This document shows, in pieces, positions 1 through 8,642 of a stretch of 64,000 nt of DNA. The translations under genes and the position numbers were made by a program. The notes beneath the pieces were generated by a model. That model made no database searches. It had not been told where the DNA came from and saw only the letters and a list, made by a program, of their open reading frames with translations. This stretch comes from Phascolarctobacterium sp. (GTDB taxonomy: Bacteria; Bacillota; Negativicutes; Acidaminococcales; Acidaminococcaceae): contig JAUNWI010000010.1 of assembly GCA_030540395.1 (NCBI GenBank), positions 1 through 64,000 on the forward strand, read 5' to 3'. Within the stretch, counting starts at the first letter, position 1; every line of letters starts with the position of its first letter.

Positions 1-500
1 TGTTCTCTGCAATATCAGTTACTGCGCGGAATGACAGCTCCCCCCTAGGGGAGCCATTCCTACTACCGTAGATTGAGAAGAGAGCCTCCACCACCGGGGG
101 AGGTGGCAGTCGCGCAGTAACTTTCGCTAGGACGTCTCGTGAAATGCGACTGACGGAGAGGGGATACTGCAAAACCCCAAAGGAACTGCACACCCCTCTC
201 AGTCATCCGCATTTACTGTTCTCTACAATATCAGTTACTGCGCGGTATGACAGCTCCCCCCTAGGGGAGCCATTCCTGCTACCGTAGATTGAGAAGAGAG
301 CCTCCACCACCGGGGGAGGTGGCAGTCGCGCAGTAACTTTCGCTAGGACGTCTCGTGAAATGCGACTGACGGAGAGGGGATACTGCAAAACCCCAAAGGA
401 ACTGCACACCCCTCTCAGTCATCCGCATTTACTATATTCTGCAATATCAGTTAATGCGCGGAATGACAGCTCCCCCCTAGGGGAGCCATTCCTACTACCT
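1..500. repeat. Tandem array of 216-bp repeats (family A palindromic element)
   Basis: A 216-bp unit is repeated in direct orientation with very few differences: the same ten-base string occurs at 9, 225 and 441. Two full copies are visible (about 81-277 and 297-493); position 1 starts inside the right half of another, so the array extends beyond the window. Each unit has an outer arm rich in CCTCC/GGGGGAGG, a central hairpin (GCGACTGACGGAGAGGGG pairing with CCCCTCTCAGTCATCCGC) and a right arm that is itself a palindrome (CTCCCCCCTAGGGGAG). The same unit is dispersed elsewhere in the window. A further GC-rich hairpin at 511-530 follows. I see no gene in 1-565; short frames here are repeat translations. 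Confidence 0.9.
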
Positions 501-565
501 TTTGTTAGCGGAAAAGCCCCCGAGGGGGAGCCTTTCCTGCTACCGCTTGTTACAGGAGGAACATC

Positions 566-1663
566 ATGGAACTACAATTGATTCAAAACGAACAATTCAA
601 GGTGCGCAAGACCGAATACGATGGCCAAACCTGGTTTGTAGCCAGGGATGTAGCCGATATCTTGGGCTATAAAAACGCCAATAACGCCATCACGCTCCAC
701 GTGGAAGAAGACGATCGCCTGACCACGCAAGTAAACACCCCCAAAGGCGTCCGCAGCACCATCATCATCAACGAAATCGGCGTTTACTCCCTCGTCTTGG
801 GCAGTAAACTCCCACAAGCCAAGGCATTCAAACGATGGATTTGTAAGGACGTGGTCCCCTCCATCCGCAAAACCGGCGCTTACATGACGGACGAGACGCT
901 TGCTCGTGTGCAGGCCGACCCCGCCGCCCTCCAAAAGCTCACCGCCAAGCTGGAGGAAGAACGCGCCAAGCATATCGAAACCATGAAGCTTTTGGGCCAA
1001 CACGAGCAGACCATCAAAGAAAAAGACGCGCTCATCGAGCGCAAAAACGCCTATTTTCAGCGCAACAAACCCCGCATCGACTTCGCCAAGGCCGTGTATG
1101 AAAACAAAACTGCTATTTTGGTGGGCGAAATGGCCAAGCTGCTCAATCAAAATGGTATTGATATCGGCCAAAACCGCTTCTTCCAATGGCTGCGAGAAAA
1201 TGGCTATTTGCAAAGTAAAGAGGGTCAGATGTGGAACGTACCTTACCAAAAATGTATCGAAAGCGGGCTTTTTATTATCAAAGAAAGCATCGCCAAAGCC
1301 AAGGACGGCAGCGAAATCATCAGCCGCACTCCCATGGTAACAGGCAAGGGCCAGCGCTATTTTATTAGCAAATTCTTAGAGACCAAGGACGCCGAAGCCT
1401 TGGCCGCCATCACCGAAGAAGAGCTGAAGCTTGCGTCTGAAACGGACCTCTTCGCCGAGGATAGCAACGACTTCAAGCCCCAGCTCACCGCCGACGAGCT
1501 TAATGCACTGGACGCCGAAGCGCAGGAAGTGGCCAATAATATAGTAAAATCTGATGAATTGGAGGCTATTGATAATGATAACTTAGAATCTATAGACAAC
1601 GAGGATAAGGAATTGGAAGCTATCGATGCTACTAGTGACGAATTGGAAGCCATTGATGCCTAA
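566..1663 (+). CDS. Phage-type antirepressor (BRO-N plus KilAC domains) with acidic tail
   Basis: Protein of 365 residues. Residues about 8-105 resemble the BRO-N domain of phage antirepressors (ARDVADILGY, later VYSLVLGSKLPQAKAFKRW). A charged linker follows, then a KilAC/ANT-like DNA-binding domain at about 165-270 (IDIGQNRFFQWLRENGYL). Such proteins bind DNA or a phage repressor and relieve repression. The last 75 residues are unusual: strongly acidic, with a repeated ELEAID-type motif. ATG 566 has an AGGAGG ribosome site seven bases upstream. No integrase or structural phage gene is nearby, so this is a solitary antirepressor, probably a prophage remnant. It heads a short unit with two tiny frames and a terminator. 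Confidence 0.85.
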   Translation: MELQLIQNEQFKVRKTEYDGQTWFVARDVADILGYKNANNAITLHVEEDDRLTTQVNTPKGVRSTIIINEIGVYSLVLGSKLPQAKAFKRWICKDVVPSIRKTGAYMTDETLARVQADPAALQKLTAKLEEERAKHIETMKLLGQHEQTIKEKDALIERKNAYFQRNKPRIDFAKAVYENKTAILVGEMAKLLNQNGIDIGQNRFFQWLRENGYLQSKEGQMWNVPYQKCIESGLFIIKESIAKAKDGSEIISRTPMVTGKGQRYFISKFLETKDAEALAAITEEELKLASETDLFAEDSNDFKPQLTADELNALDAEAQEVANNIVKSDELEAIDNDNLESIDNEDKELEAIDATSDELEAIDA

Positions 1664-1680
1664 AAAGGAGGTCAAAAATC

Positions 1681-1788
1681 ATGAAATTAGTACAAATCTT
1701 AAAAATTATTACTGCCATAGCTGAACGCATCCTGTTTTGGAAAAAAGCCCAACAAGATACTACCATGCAAAAGGAGCTGAAGCGATGA
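1681..1788 (+). CDS. Small 35-residue protein downstream of the antirepressor
   Basis: A short frame beginning MKLVQILKIITAIAERILFW and ending in a basic, lysine-rich tail. It follows the antirepressor by 17 bases and has a strong AAAGGAGG ribosome site at good spacing, which is the main reason to call it. The N-terminal 20 residues form a plausible amphipathic or membrane-associated helix. Its stop overlaps the start of the next frame (ATGA). Function is not recognised; a small phage or toxin-like peptide is possible but unsupported. Confidence 0.5.
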   Translation: MKLVQILKIITAIAERILFWKKAQQDTTMQKELKR

Positions 1789-1925
1789 TAAACAAGGGTG
1801 CTGCCTTTGATTGGGGAGGAAAATACTACAAAGCGCAGGCATACGCCCAAGAATTCAGACTGGGTGTCTGGTCAGACAAGAAATATCAGGAGCGGCCATG
1901 GTTATACAGGCACCGCACAGAATAA
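1785..1925 (+). pseudogene. C-terminal remnant of a thermonuclease-like (SNase) protein
   Basis: A 46-codon frame that overlaps the preceding stop (ATGA) and has an AAGGAG site. Its sequence (YYKAQAYAQEFRLGVWS, then RPWLYRHR) resembles the extreme C-terminus of staphylococcal-nuclease-like domains, which typically end with an E/A-rich helix, a G-(I/L/V)-W motif and a PWE/Y-x-R terminus. The catalytic half of that domain (its Arg/Asp/Glu residues) is absent. I infer a truncated nuclease gene whose stump has been placed behind a start codon. It may still be translated. Confidence 0.5.
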
Positions 1926-1930
1926 AATTA

Positions 1931-1969
1931 GCCCACATAACTACTAAATGGTAGTATATGTGGGCTTTT
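1931..1969 (+). terminator. Rho-independent terminator of the antirepressor unit
   Basis: The stem GCCCACATA-ACTAC pairs with GTAGTATATGTGGGC around a short loop and is followed by TTTT. It lies just after the stop of the nuclease remnant and closes the short plus-strand unit. Confidence 0.85.
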
Positions 1970-2030
1970 CTGCTATGCAATTGCATCAATTTATGTGTAT
2001 TAGCCAAAAACAAATGTGGTGATTTTTTAT

Positions 2031-2070
2031 GATACCCGAAAATATACCGAAAAGAATGTTCGGTTATAAG
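2031..2070 (+). repeat. Family D dispersed repeat, partial copy
   Basis: Contains the core ACCGAAAAGAATGTTCGG followed by TTATAAG, found again at 3021-3087 and inverted at 15926-15990. This copy keeps only the right part of the longer unit. It lies downstream of the Rpn-type pseudogene. The rest of 1970-2156 holds nothing I recognise. Confidence 0.7.
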
Positions 2071-2156
2071 TAACAGCGCCCCAAGTGTATCATCCACCGG
2101 AACGCTGCGCTTTCAGTCGCCATGCTAGCGACTTTGTATTATGTTTTGGGTATTTT

Positions 2157-2740
2157 CTAGCCCCCAACTACCTCAAGGCCTTTTTCTTTGGCAAGAACAT
2201 AAATCTCCTCTTGAGATAAGTTCGTAAATTCCATAATCTCAACCAATGCTTTTTTCTTTTTCAACATCTTAAGGGCAGTTTCTCTATGAACTCTAGCTTC
2301 ACCAATAGCCTCGCCTTCGGCCTTGCCCTTGGCTTCGCCAGCAGCCATGCCAGCAGCTTTGCCAGCTTCATAAACACCATCACTCAAATTGCACATTTCG
2401 TCCACCTCCTGCGCCATTTCACTATTCATCTTAATGTCAAATTCATTACTGAAGATAAACTTTTTCTCTGCCAACGTCTTTTGTGAAGCGAAAAGCACCG
2501 TCAAAAGCTTCAACAAGCTTCCAGCGGCCTGCTGGTCTTCAGGGCCTAAATTGACCATCACCACATTCAGCAAATCATAGTTGGACTGCACTTCCGTACT
2601 GCTACCAAGCACAACATCCTTCTGCACAGCGTACTTCACAATACTATTTTCATTGCCAGCACTGATTTACAGGCCGCATCATACTTATCCTTGCGTGCCT
2701 GCAAAGGCATATCATTTTCAAGAATGCTATCTTCCGGCAT
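2157..2740 (-). pseudogene. Rpn-family nuclease/putative transposase, internally deleted
   Basis: A start at 2740 with an AAGGAGG site encodes MPEDSILENDMPLQARKDKY and soon stops in frame. The 3' part continues in another frame from about 2668 (SAGNENSIVKYAVQKDVVLG) to 2157. Both ends look like the N- and C-termini of Rpn family (PD-(D/E)xK-type, recombination-promoting nuclease/putative transposase) proteins of about 300 residues; the catalytic middle is missing. The C-terminal part has the alanine/glycine-rich KAAGMAAGEAKGKAEGEA helix typical of the family. A deletion plus frame change has destroyed the gene, although the 160-codon tail is still open. Confidence 0.75.
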
Positions 2741-2951
2741 TTCCCTGCCTCCTTAATTATATCACACATCTTAAAATCACTGCATGATAATTTTGTAAAC
2801 CACGGTGTACACTTGCAAGTTTTTCACCAGCTCTATTGTAGCACTATTCGCTCGCAATTTCAACATAATTTTCTGATAATTGTCGCTAATTTCATTATTC
2901 ATACGCTATTTGCTCGCACACACCCGTATCCGGTAACGATTGATGATAAGC

Positions 2952-3000
2952 CAAAACAGCGCCCTGCATGAGCCAACTTTCCAGCTCACACAAGGCGCTG
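2952..3000 (-). terminator. Terminator downstream of the sialidase-like gene
   Basis: Read on the minus strand, CAGCGCC...GTGAGC pairs with GCTCATG...GGGCGCTG, followed by TTTT. It lies 100 bases past the stop of the minus-strand gene ending at 3102. In the gene-free stretch 2741-3101 this hairpin and the family D repeat are the only features I see. Confidence 0.7.
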
Positions 3001-3020
3001 CTTTTATCGTTGTCTATTTT

Positions 3021-3087
3021 ATAACTACAAAAGTACTGAAATTTTATCCTACCTGAAATACTACCGAAAAGAATGTTCGGTTATAAG
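3021..3087 (+). repeat. Family D dispersed repeat, long copy
   Basis: About 67 bp running from ATAACTACAAAAGTACTGAA through ACCGAAAAGAATGTTCGG to TTATAAG. Its inverse at 15926-15990 matches along almost the whole length, and 2031-2070 matches the right part. It lies immediately downstream of the sialidase-like gene. Confidence 0.75.
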
Positions 3088-3101
3088 CAATCGCTCATAT
3101 C

Positions 3102-4127
3102 TTAGCTTTTCTTGACCAGGTGGACCACCGCAATGTTCTTTCTGTCAAAGGTATAGCTAATATGGACGTCATCGCCTTGGGCAATAATGGCCGGGTAAGA
3201 GAATTCCCCCTTGGCGGTCTCCAAATCACATAGCTTAGCCCAGCTTGCGCCATCATCCTCACTGATAAAAAGGCTCAAAGGCGAGCGCATACCCCAATTG
3301 GCAGCCACGGGATTGCAGACTAAAAGCAGCGTGCCGTCCTCCAAACGCACCAAGTCCAGCCCACTATTATTATTAGGCAAGCTCAGGGCATAGGCTGCGC
3401 TCCAGCTCTCACCCTCGTCCTCGCTGTCCGCTCGGAACACGAAGCCCTCGCTGCTGCGCAGCAGCATGTGCACGCTGCCGTCAGCACTTTGCCACAGACT
3501 GGGCTGGATAACGCCGCGACCATAGAATGATTGCGCACTGACGGCAATGTCGCTTTCAGCAGTCTTCTCCCCTTGCTCATACTGCAAATTTTCAATAACC
3601 ACAGGCGTAGATTTGCGCCAATTTGCGCCCTCATCATCGCTAAGGTCGGCAAAGGCCTGCCAAATGCCGTGCTCAGTGCTACCGCCGGCCAAAATGCGTC
3701 CGCTTTTTAGCCTAATGGGCTTGTTACGCACTGGCCCCCGACCACCGCTCGCATCCCCCGGCACCAGCTCCGCTGGTGCAGTCCAGCTTAAGCCGTCGTC
3801 AGAGGACTGCATCACCATGGTGCGCCAGTGGGCAATCTGCTGGCCTTCCTTGTAAAAGAGCAGCAGAGTGCCGTCCTCACGATAAAACAGCACCGGATTC
3901 CAGTTGGCCTCCACCCCGTCGGCCAGCTTCTCCGGCGCGCTCCAGCCACCACCTGCCTCCTTGCGCGCCCCAAAAATCGCCACGTCGGCTTCGCCCTCAT
4001 GGCTGCCGCCGAACCAACAGCACATGAGCCCCCCACTCCGCAGCTTGATTATAGTTGATGCATGGCAAAAGGCTGTGGGCAGCTTCTCCATGACCAATTC
4101 CTTATGTATTGCAAAATCCATTGTCAT
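3102..4127 (-). CDS. Sialidase-family (BNR repeat) glycosidase-like protein, cytoplasmic
   Basis: A 341-residue protein with four Asp-box (BNR) motifs of the form S-x-D-x-G-x-x-W at about 108-115, 163-170, 235-242 and 289-296, the signature of six-bladed beta-propeller sialidases (predicted neuraminidase group, COG4692-like). Known relatives act on sialic acids or other sugars; the substrate here cannot be read. There is no signal peptide, so it should act in the cytoplasm on imported glycans, unlike secreted neuraminidases. ATG 4127 has a GAGGTGG site. It is a single-gene unit with a terminator at 2952-3000 and no sialic-acid catabolic genes nearby. Confidence 0.8.
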   Translation of the reverse strand: MTMDFAIHKELVMEKLPTAFCHASTIIKLRSGGLMCCWFGGSHEGEADVAIFGARKEAGGGWSAPEKLADGVEANWNPVLFYREDGTLLLFYKEGQQIAHWRTMVMQSSDDGLSWTAPAELVPGDASGGRGPVRNKPIRLKSGRILAGGSTEHGIWQAFADLSDDEGANWRKSTPVVIENLQYEQGEKTAESDIAVSAQSFYGRGVIQPSLWQSADGSVHMLLRSSEGFVFRADSEDEGESWSAAYALSLPNNNSGLDLVRLEDGTLLLVCNPVAANWGMRSPLSLFISEDDGASWAKLCDLETAKGEFSYPAIIAQGDDVHISYTFDRKNIAVVHLVKKS

Positions 4128-4203
4128 ATTTCCACCTCAAAAATAGCGCTCAAAATAACTGCTTCTATTATAGCATTAGCTGGCATCGAGGGCAAATAAC
4201 ACA

Positions 4204-4256
4204 AACGCTTCAGGCAGAGCCATCGACAGAAGGTCGAGGCCAACACCTGAAGCGTT
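4204..4256 (-). terminator. Hairpin terminator of the TonB-dependent receptor gene
   Basis: AACGCTTCAGG pairs with CCTGAAGCGTT around a loop holding a second small hairpin (TCGACC/GGTCGA type). It lies about 50 bases past the receptor stop on the minus strand. The U-tract is interrupted, so strength is uncertain. Confidence 0.6.
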
Positions 4257-4308
4257 GTAGCATTGTTTAGTTCTCAGTTTTGAGTGCGCTTAAAGCACCA
4301 CAGCGGTC

Positions 4309-6276
4309 TTAGAAGCTGTATTCAGCACCGACGATGAAGCGGCGGGATTGAGCGGGGTAATCGTATCTATAATTCGTAGCTCCTGCCTGTTCAGCATAAG
4401 CTCTGTTGAGCAAATTATATCCTTTTGCAAATACGGTCCATGCATTGGTCGCTTTGTAAGAAACAGCCATATCAACAGTAATGTAACTACTATCAACATA
4501 TTTCTGCAGGTAAGCTCCAGAATAAGTATCAACTTTTCCTCTAGTATCTGCACCATTAGCAGCACGCATAGTCAAATTAGCATTCCATTTTTCGTCATGA
4601 TAACGTACACCAAGGCGATAAGTGTTAGGCATATAGTTAATATCACGTACAAAACCATTACCATCATTATTGTCGTTGCGTACTCGTACATAAGAATAGG
4701 AAGCTTCCAAATTCCAGTTATCATTTAACTCATGGCTAATGCTCAGCTCCATACCATTCTTCTTTTGCTTATGGACATTCTTCACCTCACTTACAGTGCC
4801 ATTGTAAATCCAATTAATAGCGTCATCTAAGTCGCTATTGAAATAGCTTAAATTAAGATCGGTTTTTTCATTGAGCTTTGTTCCATATCCTATGGTTAAG
4901 GTTTCACCCTTTTCAGGATTTAAATTGGGATTACCTTTGTATATACCAAATGAAGTAACTTGATAGCTAAACAAGTCATCAATGGTAGGAGCTTTAAATA
5001 CTTGCCCCCAGTTTACATAGGCGTGACTGTTATCGTCGAATTTTTTATTCAATCCTGCACTTAAAGTAGTTTTACTACCTGCTGTACTGTGCTTATCATA
5101 ACGAGCACCAGCATTTAAAGACCAAGTAGGAGCAAAATCCCAAATATCATTTACAAAAATAGCCTTGTTATTGATATCTTTCTCTTCAGTATAAGCACTT
5201 TCGTTAAAAGCTTTAGCCTTTCTATAAGAAGCACCAACTACCATTTTATTGGATTCAGAAGTAGTAATTGCTTGTTGCACTTCAAAGCCAAAGTCTTTTT
5301 CCTCCATGCCTCCTTGGCAATCATATTTATATTGATTACGATAAATATTCAAATAACCTTGATCATTATTATTAATTGTCCAGTCGTATTTCGCATAAAG
5401 ATTCGTAGTCTTCTTATCAATTGGATAAGATGATGCTGGGCTATGGGACGAAGGCATAGTTACACTAAAACCATCAAATTTACTAAAGTTGTAGCCAACC
5501 TCAACAGAGCTTGTATCAGTAAGCTCCTGATTAACCTTTAAAGCAACCTTTTCATTGGTATACTCAGAATTAAGAGGCCATCTTGTGGTAGACTTAGTGC
5601 TTACATCCTTGTATTTATAATAGCCCTGTTTATATTTGGAAGCATTGACGGAAATACCAGTCTTACCTTCCTTAATGGTGTACATAGCTTTGCCATCTCG
5701 TGCTTGATTGGAACCAAAAGCCATGGAAACCTTACCATAATTATGGTCCATCTTTTTAGTAATAATATTAATTACGCCGCCTACAGCATCGGAGCCGTAC
5801 AAGGAGCCACCATGACCCTTAACGATTTCAATACGCTCAATTTGACTAACATCAGGCAATTGATTCAAGTCAAAGCTAGAACGTCCAAAGGCAGCGCCAA
5901 TATCTAAATTCACTCTTCTACCATCAACCAAAATAAGCACACGCTCATCACCATTGAGTACAATCTTCTTTTCAGTAGTACCTGTACCACAATCAACTAA
6001 AGTAGCGCCCGGCACATCCTTCAGCGCCTCAGCCACATCCTGATACCTTCTGCTTTCAATCTTCGCAGCATCAATAGTGCTCACATTCGCCGGAGTATCA
6101 ACCTTGGCAGTTTGGGTACGGCTAGCCGTCACCACATACTCCTCCATAGCAAACTCCATGGACTCTTCACCAGCAGCGACTTCCTCCGCTGCCAAAACCA
6201 CAGGGCTGTAAACAGCAGTTGCGCCAACAAGCAAGGACAGCAAAATTGCGTTGCGCAAAACAATCTTCTTTTCCAT
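4309..6276 (-). CDS. TonB-dependent outer-membrane receptor, probably for cobalamin
   Basis: A 655-residue protein. It has a signal peptide (about 1-29, ending VVLAAE), a TonB box (about 41-48, EEYVVTAS), a plug domain (IERIEIVKGHGGSLYGSDAVGG) and a long beta-barrel ending in the aromatic residue F required for outer-membrane assembly. Start ATG 6276 is chosen because GGAGG lies seven bases upstream. It imports a scarce ligand across the outer membrane using ExbB-ExbD-TonB, encoded nearby. A probable cobalamin riboswitch in the leader and adjacent BtuFCD-type genes point to vitamin B12 or a related corrinoid. A heme or siderophore ligand cannot be excluded from sequence alone. Confidence 0.88.
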   Translation of the reverse strand: MEKKIVLRNAILLSLLVGATAVYSPVVLAAEEVAAGEESMEFAMEEYVVTASRTQTAKVDTPANVSTIDAAKIESRRYQDVAEALKDVPGATLVDCGTGTTEKKIVLNGDERVLILVDGRRVNLDIGAAFGRSSFDLNQLPDVSQIERIEIVKGHGGSLYGSDAVGGVINIITKKMDHNYGKVSMAFGSNQARDGKAMYTIKEGKTGISVNASKYKQGYYKYKDVSTKSTTRWPLNSEYTNEKVALKVNQELTDTSSVEVGYNFSKFDGFSVTMPSSHSPASSYPIDKKTTNLYAKYDWTINNNDQGYLNIYRNQYKYDCQGGMEEKDFGFEVQQAITTSESNKMVVGASYRKAKAFNESAYTEEKDINNKAIFVNDIWDFAPTWSLNAGARYDKHSTAGSKTTLSAGLNKKFDDNSHAYVNWGQVFKAPTIDDLFSYQVTSFGIYKGNPNLNPEKGETLTIGYGTKLNEKTDLNLSYFNSDLDDAINWIYNGTVSEVKNVHKQKKNGMELSISHELNDNWNLEASYSYVRVRNDNNDGNGFVRDINYMPNTYRLGVRYHDEKWNANLTMRAANGADTRGKVDTYSGAYLQKYVDSSYITVDMAVSYKATNAWTVFAKGYNLLNRAYAEQAGATNYRYDYPAQSRRFIVGAEYSF

Positions 6277-6386
6277 AACAACAACCTCCACATTTTCATC
6301 TACCTAGCCACCCTTGCTCCCAGAATGGCCAAGCAATCTATTTCAGGCCCACGCCTAAAATCAAAAGTTTTACCTATCTAGAAAAA

Positions 6387-6600
6387 CAAAAAACCACCAA
6401 GCCGCCTTCAGGGCACACTAAGCCAATTTGCTTAATCCGCCTGAAAATCGCAGGTTTGATGGATATGTCGACTAAACAGCGCTTAGACTCAAGCTCATCG
6501 CCCGCTCATCCCTTTGCGTTAGGTATTGATAAACGAGCTCCCTAATACTATTGCGTTACAGTGCTGGACTCTCACCAGTCTTCCCTGCTTTAGCCATTAT
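6387..6600 (-). promoter_or_regulatory. Probable cobalamin riboswitch in the receptor leader
   Basis: On the minus strand the leader starts AAAGCAGGGAAGACTGGTGA, then GAGTCCAGCACTGTAAC, matching the conserved GGGAA-GGTG-TCC...CACTGT core of the cobalamin (B12-box) riboswitch. Further on, ATCAAACCTGC resembles the end of the B12 box. It lies between the promoter at 6645-6674 and the receptor start at 6276. The expression platform is not obvious; a T-rich tract follows at about 6383-6395. Nothing else is recognised in 6277-6722. Confidence 0.75.
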
Positions 6601-6644
6601 CAAATATTAATTTTTGATTTTAGATAGTACTTTTTACTAGCACA

Positions 6645-6674
6645 ATTCTAACATCTATATTATTTTTCTGTCAA
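6645..6674 (-). promoter_or_regulatory. Sigma-70-type promoter for the receptor gene
   Basis: TTGACA (6669-6674) and TAGAAT (6645-6650) are separated by 18 bp on the minus strand. Transcription would begin about 40 bases before the riboswitch core, so the receptor can be transcribed apart from the btuFCD genes upstream. Confidence 0.75.
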
Positions 6675-6722
6675 GTACATTTTATGCCTGCAATTACGCC
6701 ACAAGGCCCCAAGCAAGCCTTT

Positions 6723-7556
6723 CTAGTTGCCACAAATCTGCCGCAGCAGCTCTGCTTCCCGCAGCTTGGCAGCCTCGCTCACGCGGGTGCTGATATGCAA
6801 ATTGCCATTGACAAGGTCATGCTCCACCTTGATATCAGCTTTATAGGCGCGGCTGAGCAGCTTTTCCGTAAATACCTCCTGGGGCGAGCCATCTGCCAGC
6901 AAGGTGCCCTCTCCCAAAAGCAGAATGCGCGAGCAATATTTGGACGCCAAATTCAACTCGTGTACCACCATCAGCACCGTCTTGCCCTGAGCCGCCAAGG
7001 CCTTAGCAAAGCGAAAGATTTCCTCCTGATACACCATGTCGAGACCCGTAGTTGGCTCATCTAGAAAGATAATGGGCGTCTGCTGGGCCAAAACCTTCGC
7101 GATCAAGATACGCTGCTTTTGCCCGCCGCTCACCTCATTCACAGACCTATCCGCCAAGTCCGCTGTACCGGTGTATTCCATGCAGGCCAAAGCCAGCCTT
7201 TCATCGGCATCGCTTTCCCGCTCCCACCATTTCATATAGGGATAACGCCCGGCCATAACAATATCCTTGCCCGTATAACCAAAGCCAAGCTCCACATGCT
7301 GCTGCAAATAAGCGATTTTCGTAGCCAGCTCCTTGTCCTGATATTCCTCCAAGGGCTTGCCAAAATAGCTAATTCTGCCGCCCTGCTTGGGCAACAGCCC
7401 CCGAATGGTCTTGAGCAGCGTGCTTTTGCCGGCGCCATTGCAGCCAATAATGCCCACGATTTCGCCCTTACCAATGCTAAAGCTGGCCTCCTTGAGCACG
7501 CAACGATCACCATAGCCAAGCTTAAGCTGCGCAACCTGAATAACTGCTTCTGACAT
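6723..7556 (-). CDS. btuD: ABC importer ATPase, BtuD/FepC type
   Basis: A 277-residue ATP-binding subunit. Walker A GCNGAGKST at 38-46, signature VSGGQKQ at about 142-148, Walker B IIFLDEPT at about 162-169, and a downstream switch histidine (MVVHELN). It powers uptake through the neighbouring FecCD-type permease in the inner membrane. It lies 18 bases after the permease gene, with a GGGAGG ribosome site. The family serves cobalamin, heme, siderophore and occasionally molybdate importers; corrinoid uptake is inferred from the riboswitch-controlled receptor next door. Confidence 0.88.
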   Translation of the reverse strand: MSEAVIQVAQLKLGYGDRCVLKEASFSIGKGEIVGIIGCNGAGKSTLLKTIRGLLPKQGGRISYFGKPLEEYQDKELATKIAYLQQHVELGFGYTGKDIVMAGRYPYMKWWERESDADERLALACMEYTGTADLADRSVNEVSGGQKQRILIAKVLAQQTPIIFLDEPTTGLDMVYQEEIFRFAKALAAQGKTVLMVVHELNLASKYCSRILLLGEGTLLADGSPQEVFTEKLLSRAYKADIKVEHDLVNGNLHISTRVSEAAKLREAELLRQICGN

Positions 7557-7574
7557 ATTGCCACCCTCCCGTGC

Positions 7575-8609
7575 TTAAAAGACGCTCTTTTGCATCTTGC
7601 GCAATAAATAGAGAAAATAGGGCGAGCCCAAAATGGCCGTCATGATGCCCACTCGCACCTCCGCCGGAGCCACCACGACGCGACCCAGGCAGTCGCAAAA
7701 GACTAAAAACAAGGCACCACCTAACGCGCTGGCAGGCAGCAAAATACGATGGTCCGGCCCCAAAAGCATGCGCATCATATGGGGAATCACAAGCCCCACA
7801 AAGCCAATATTGCCGCTGACGCACACGCTGGTGGCCGTGGTAATGGCGGCCACAAAGAGCAAGCCCATGCGAAATTGCATCACGGGCATGCCCACGGCCT
7901 TGGCCTCCGTTTCGCCAAGCACGAGGATATTCAGGTGACGTGCCAGTAAGAGCATGATGAAGATGCCCACAAGCACGGGACCCACAGCCAAATAAACATG
8001 CTCCCAGCGGCGGTAATCAAGGCCGCCCACCATCCAAAAAAGGTATTGCTGGAGCTTTTGCTCGTTCATAAAGGTTAATATGCCGCTGGTAATGGCGCCC
8101 AACAGCATGCCCACAGCCACGCCTGCCAAAAGCAGCGTCATGACGGGGATTTTGCCATTGCGCATGGCCAAAAAAACGGTGAGGCACACGGCCAAAATGC
8201 TGCCACACAGGGCAAAAACAGGCATGGCCAGCATGCTCCCTGCAGTGCCGCCGATGGCGATGGCCACCACTGCACCGGTAGCCGCACCGGCAGAAATACC
8301 GATCAGGCCGGGGTCCGCCAAGGGATTGCTAAAAATGCCCTGCATCACGGCGCCGCTGATGCCCAAGGCTCCGCCCACCAGCATGCCCACCAGCATCCGG
8401 GGCAAGCGGATATACCAAATCACTGCCAGCTGCTCCTTGCTCAAGCTTACGTCCTGCAAAAAGGGCAAGCCCAGCTGCTGCATGAGCACCGCCGCAGCAC
8501 TTTTAAAGGGCACATCAATCTGCCCGATGGTGAGGGAAACGCAGCCCACCAGCAGTAATAAACAGGCTAACACGATTAGGGCCGCTTTACCATAGCATTT
8601 CTTTAGCAT
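7575..8609 (-). CDS. btuC: ABC importer permease, FecCD/BtuC family
   Basis: A 344-residue very hydrophobic protein with about ten membrane segments, the usual size for BtuC/FecD/HmuU permeases. Family features include LPRMLVGMLVGGALGISGAV near residue 70-90, ADPGLIGISAGAATGA, and GFVGLVIPHMMRMLLGPDHR near the C-terminus, the loop that contacts the ATPase. Two copies form the inner-membrane channel. It sits between the binding-protein and ATPase genes in the usual F-C-D order. The substrate is taken to be a corrinoid by context only. Confidence 0.9.
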   Translation of the reverse strand: MLKKCYGKAALIVLACLLLLVGCVSLTIGQIDVPFKSAAAVLMQQLGLPFLQDVSLSKEQLAVIWYIRLPRMLVGMLVGGALGISGAVMQGIFSNPLADPGLIGISAGAATGAVVAIAIGGTAGSMLAMPVFALCGSILAVCLTVFLAMRNGKIPVMTLLLAGVAVGMLLGAITSGILTFMNEQKLQQYLFWMVGGLDYRRWEHVYLAVGPVLVGIFIMLLLARHLNILVLGETEAKAVGMPVMQFRMGLLFVAAITTATSVCVSGNIGFVGLVIPHMMRMLLGPDHRILLPASALGGALFLVFCDCLGRVVVAPAEVRVGIMTAILGSPYFLYLLRKMQKSVF

Positions 8610-8642
8610 TTTTGCCCCTCCTTGAGCTTTCTTTGAGTATTA

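Noticed and set aside
1-500. CRISPR-like array
   Set aside because: The repeat unit is 216 bp with no short repeats and variable spacers; successive units are nearly identical throughout, so it is a tandem duplication of a palindromic element.
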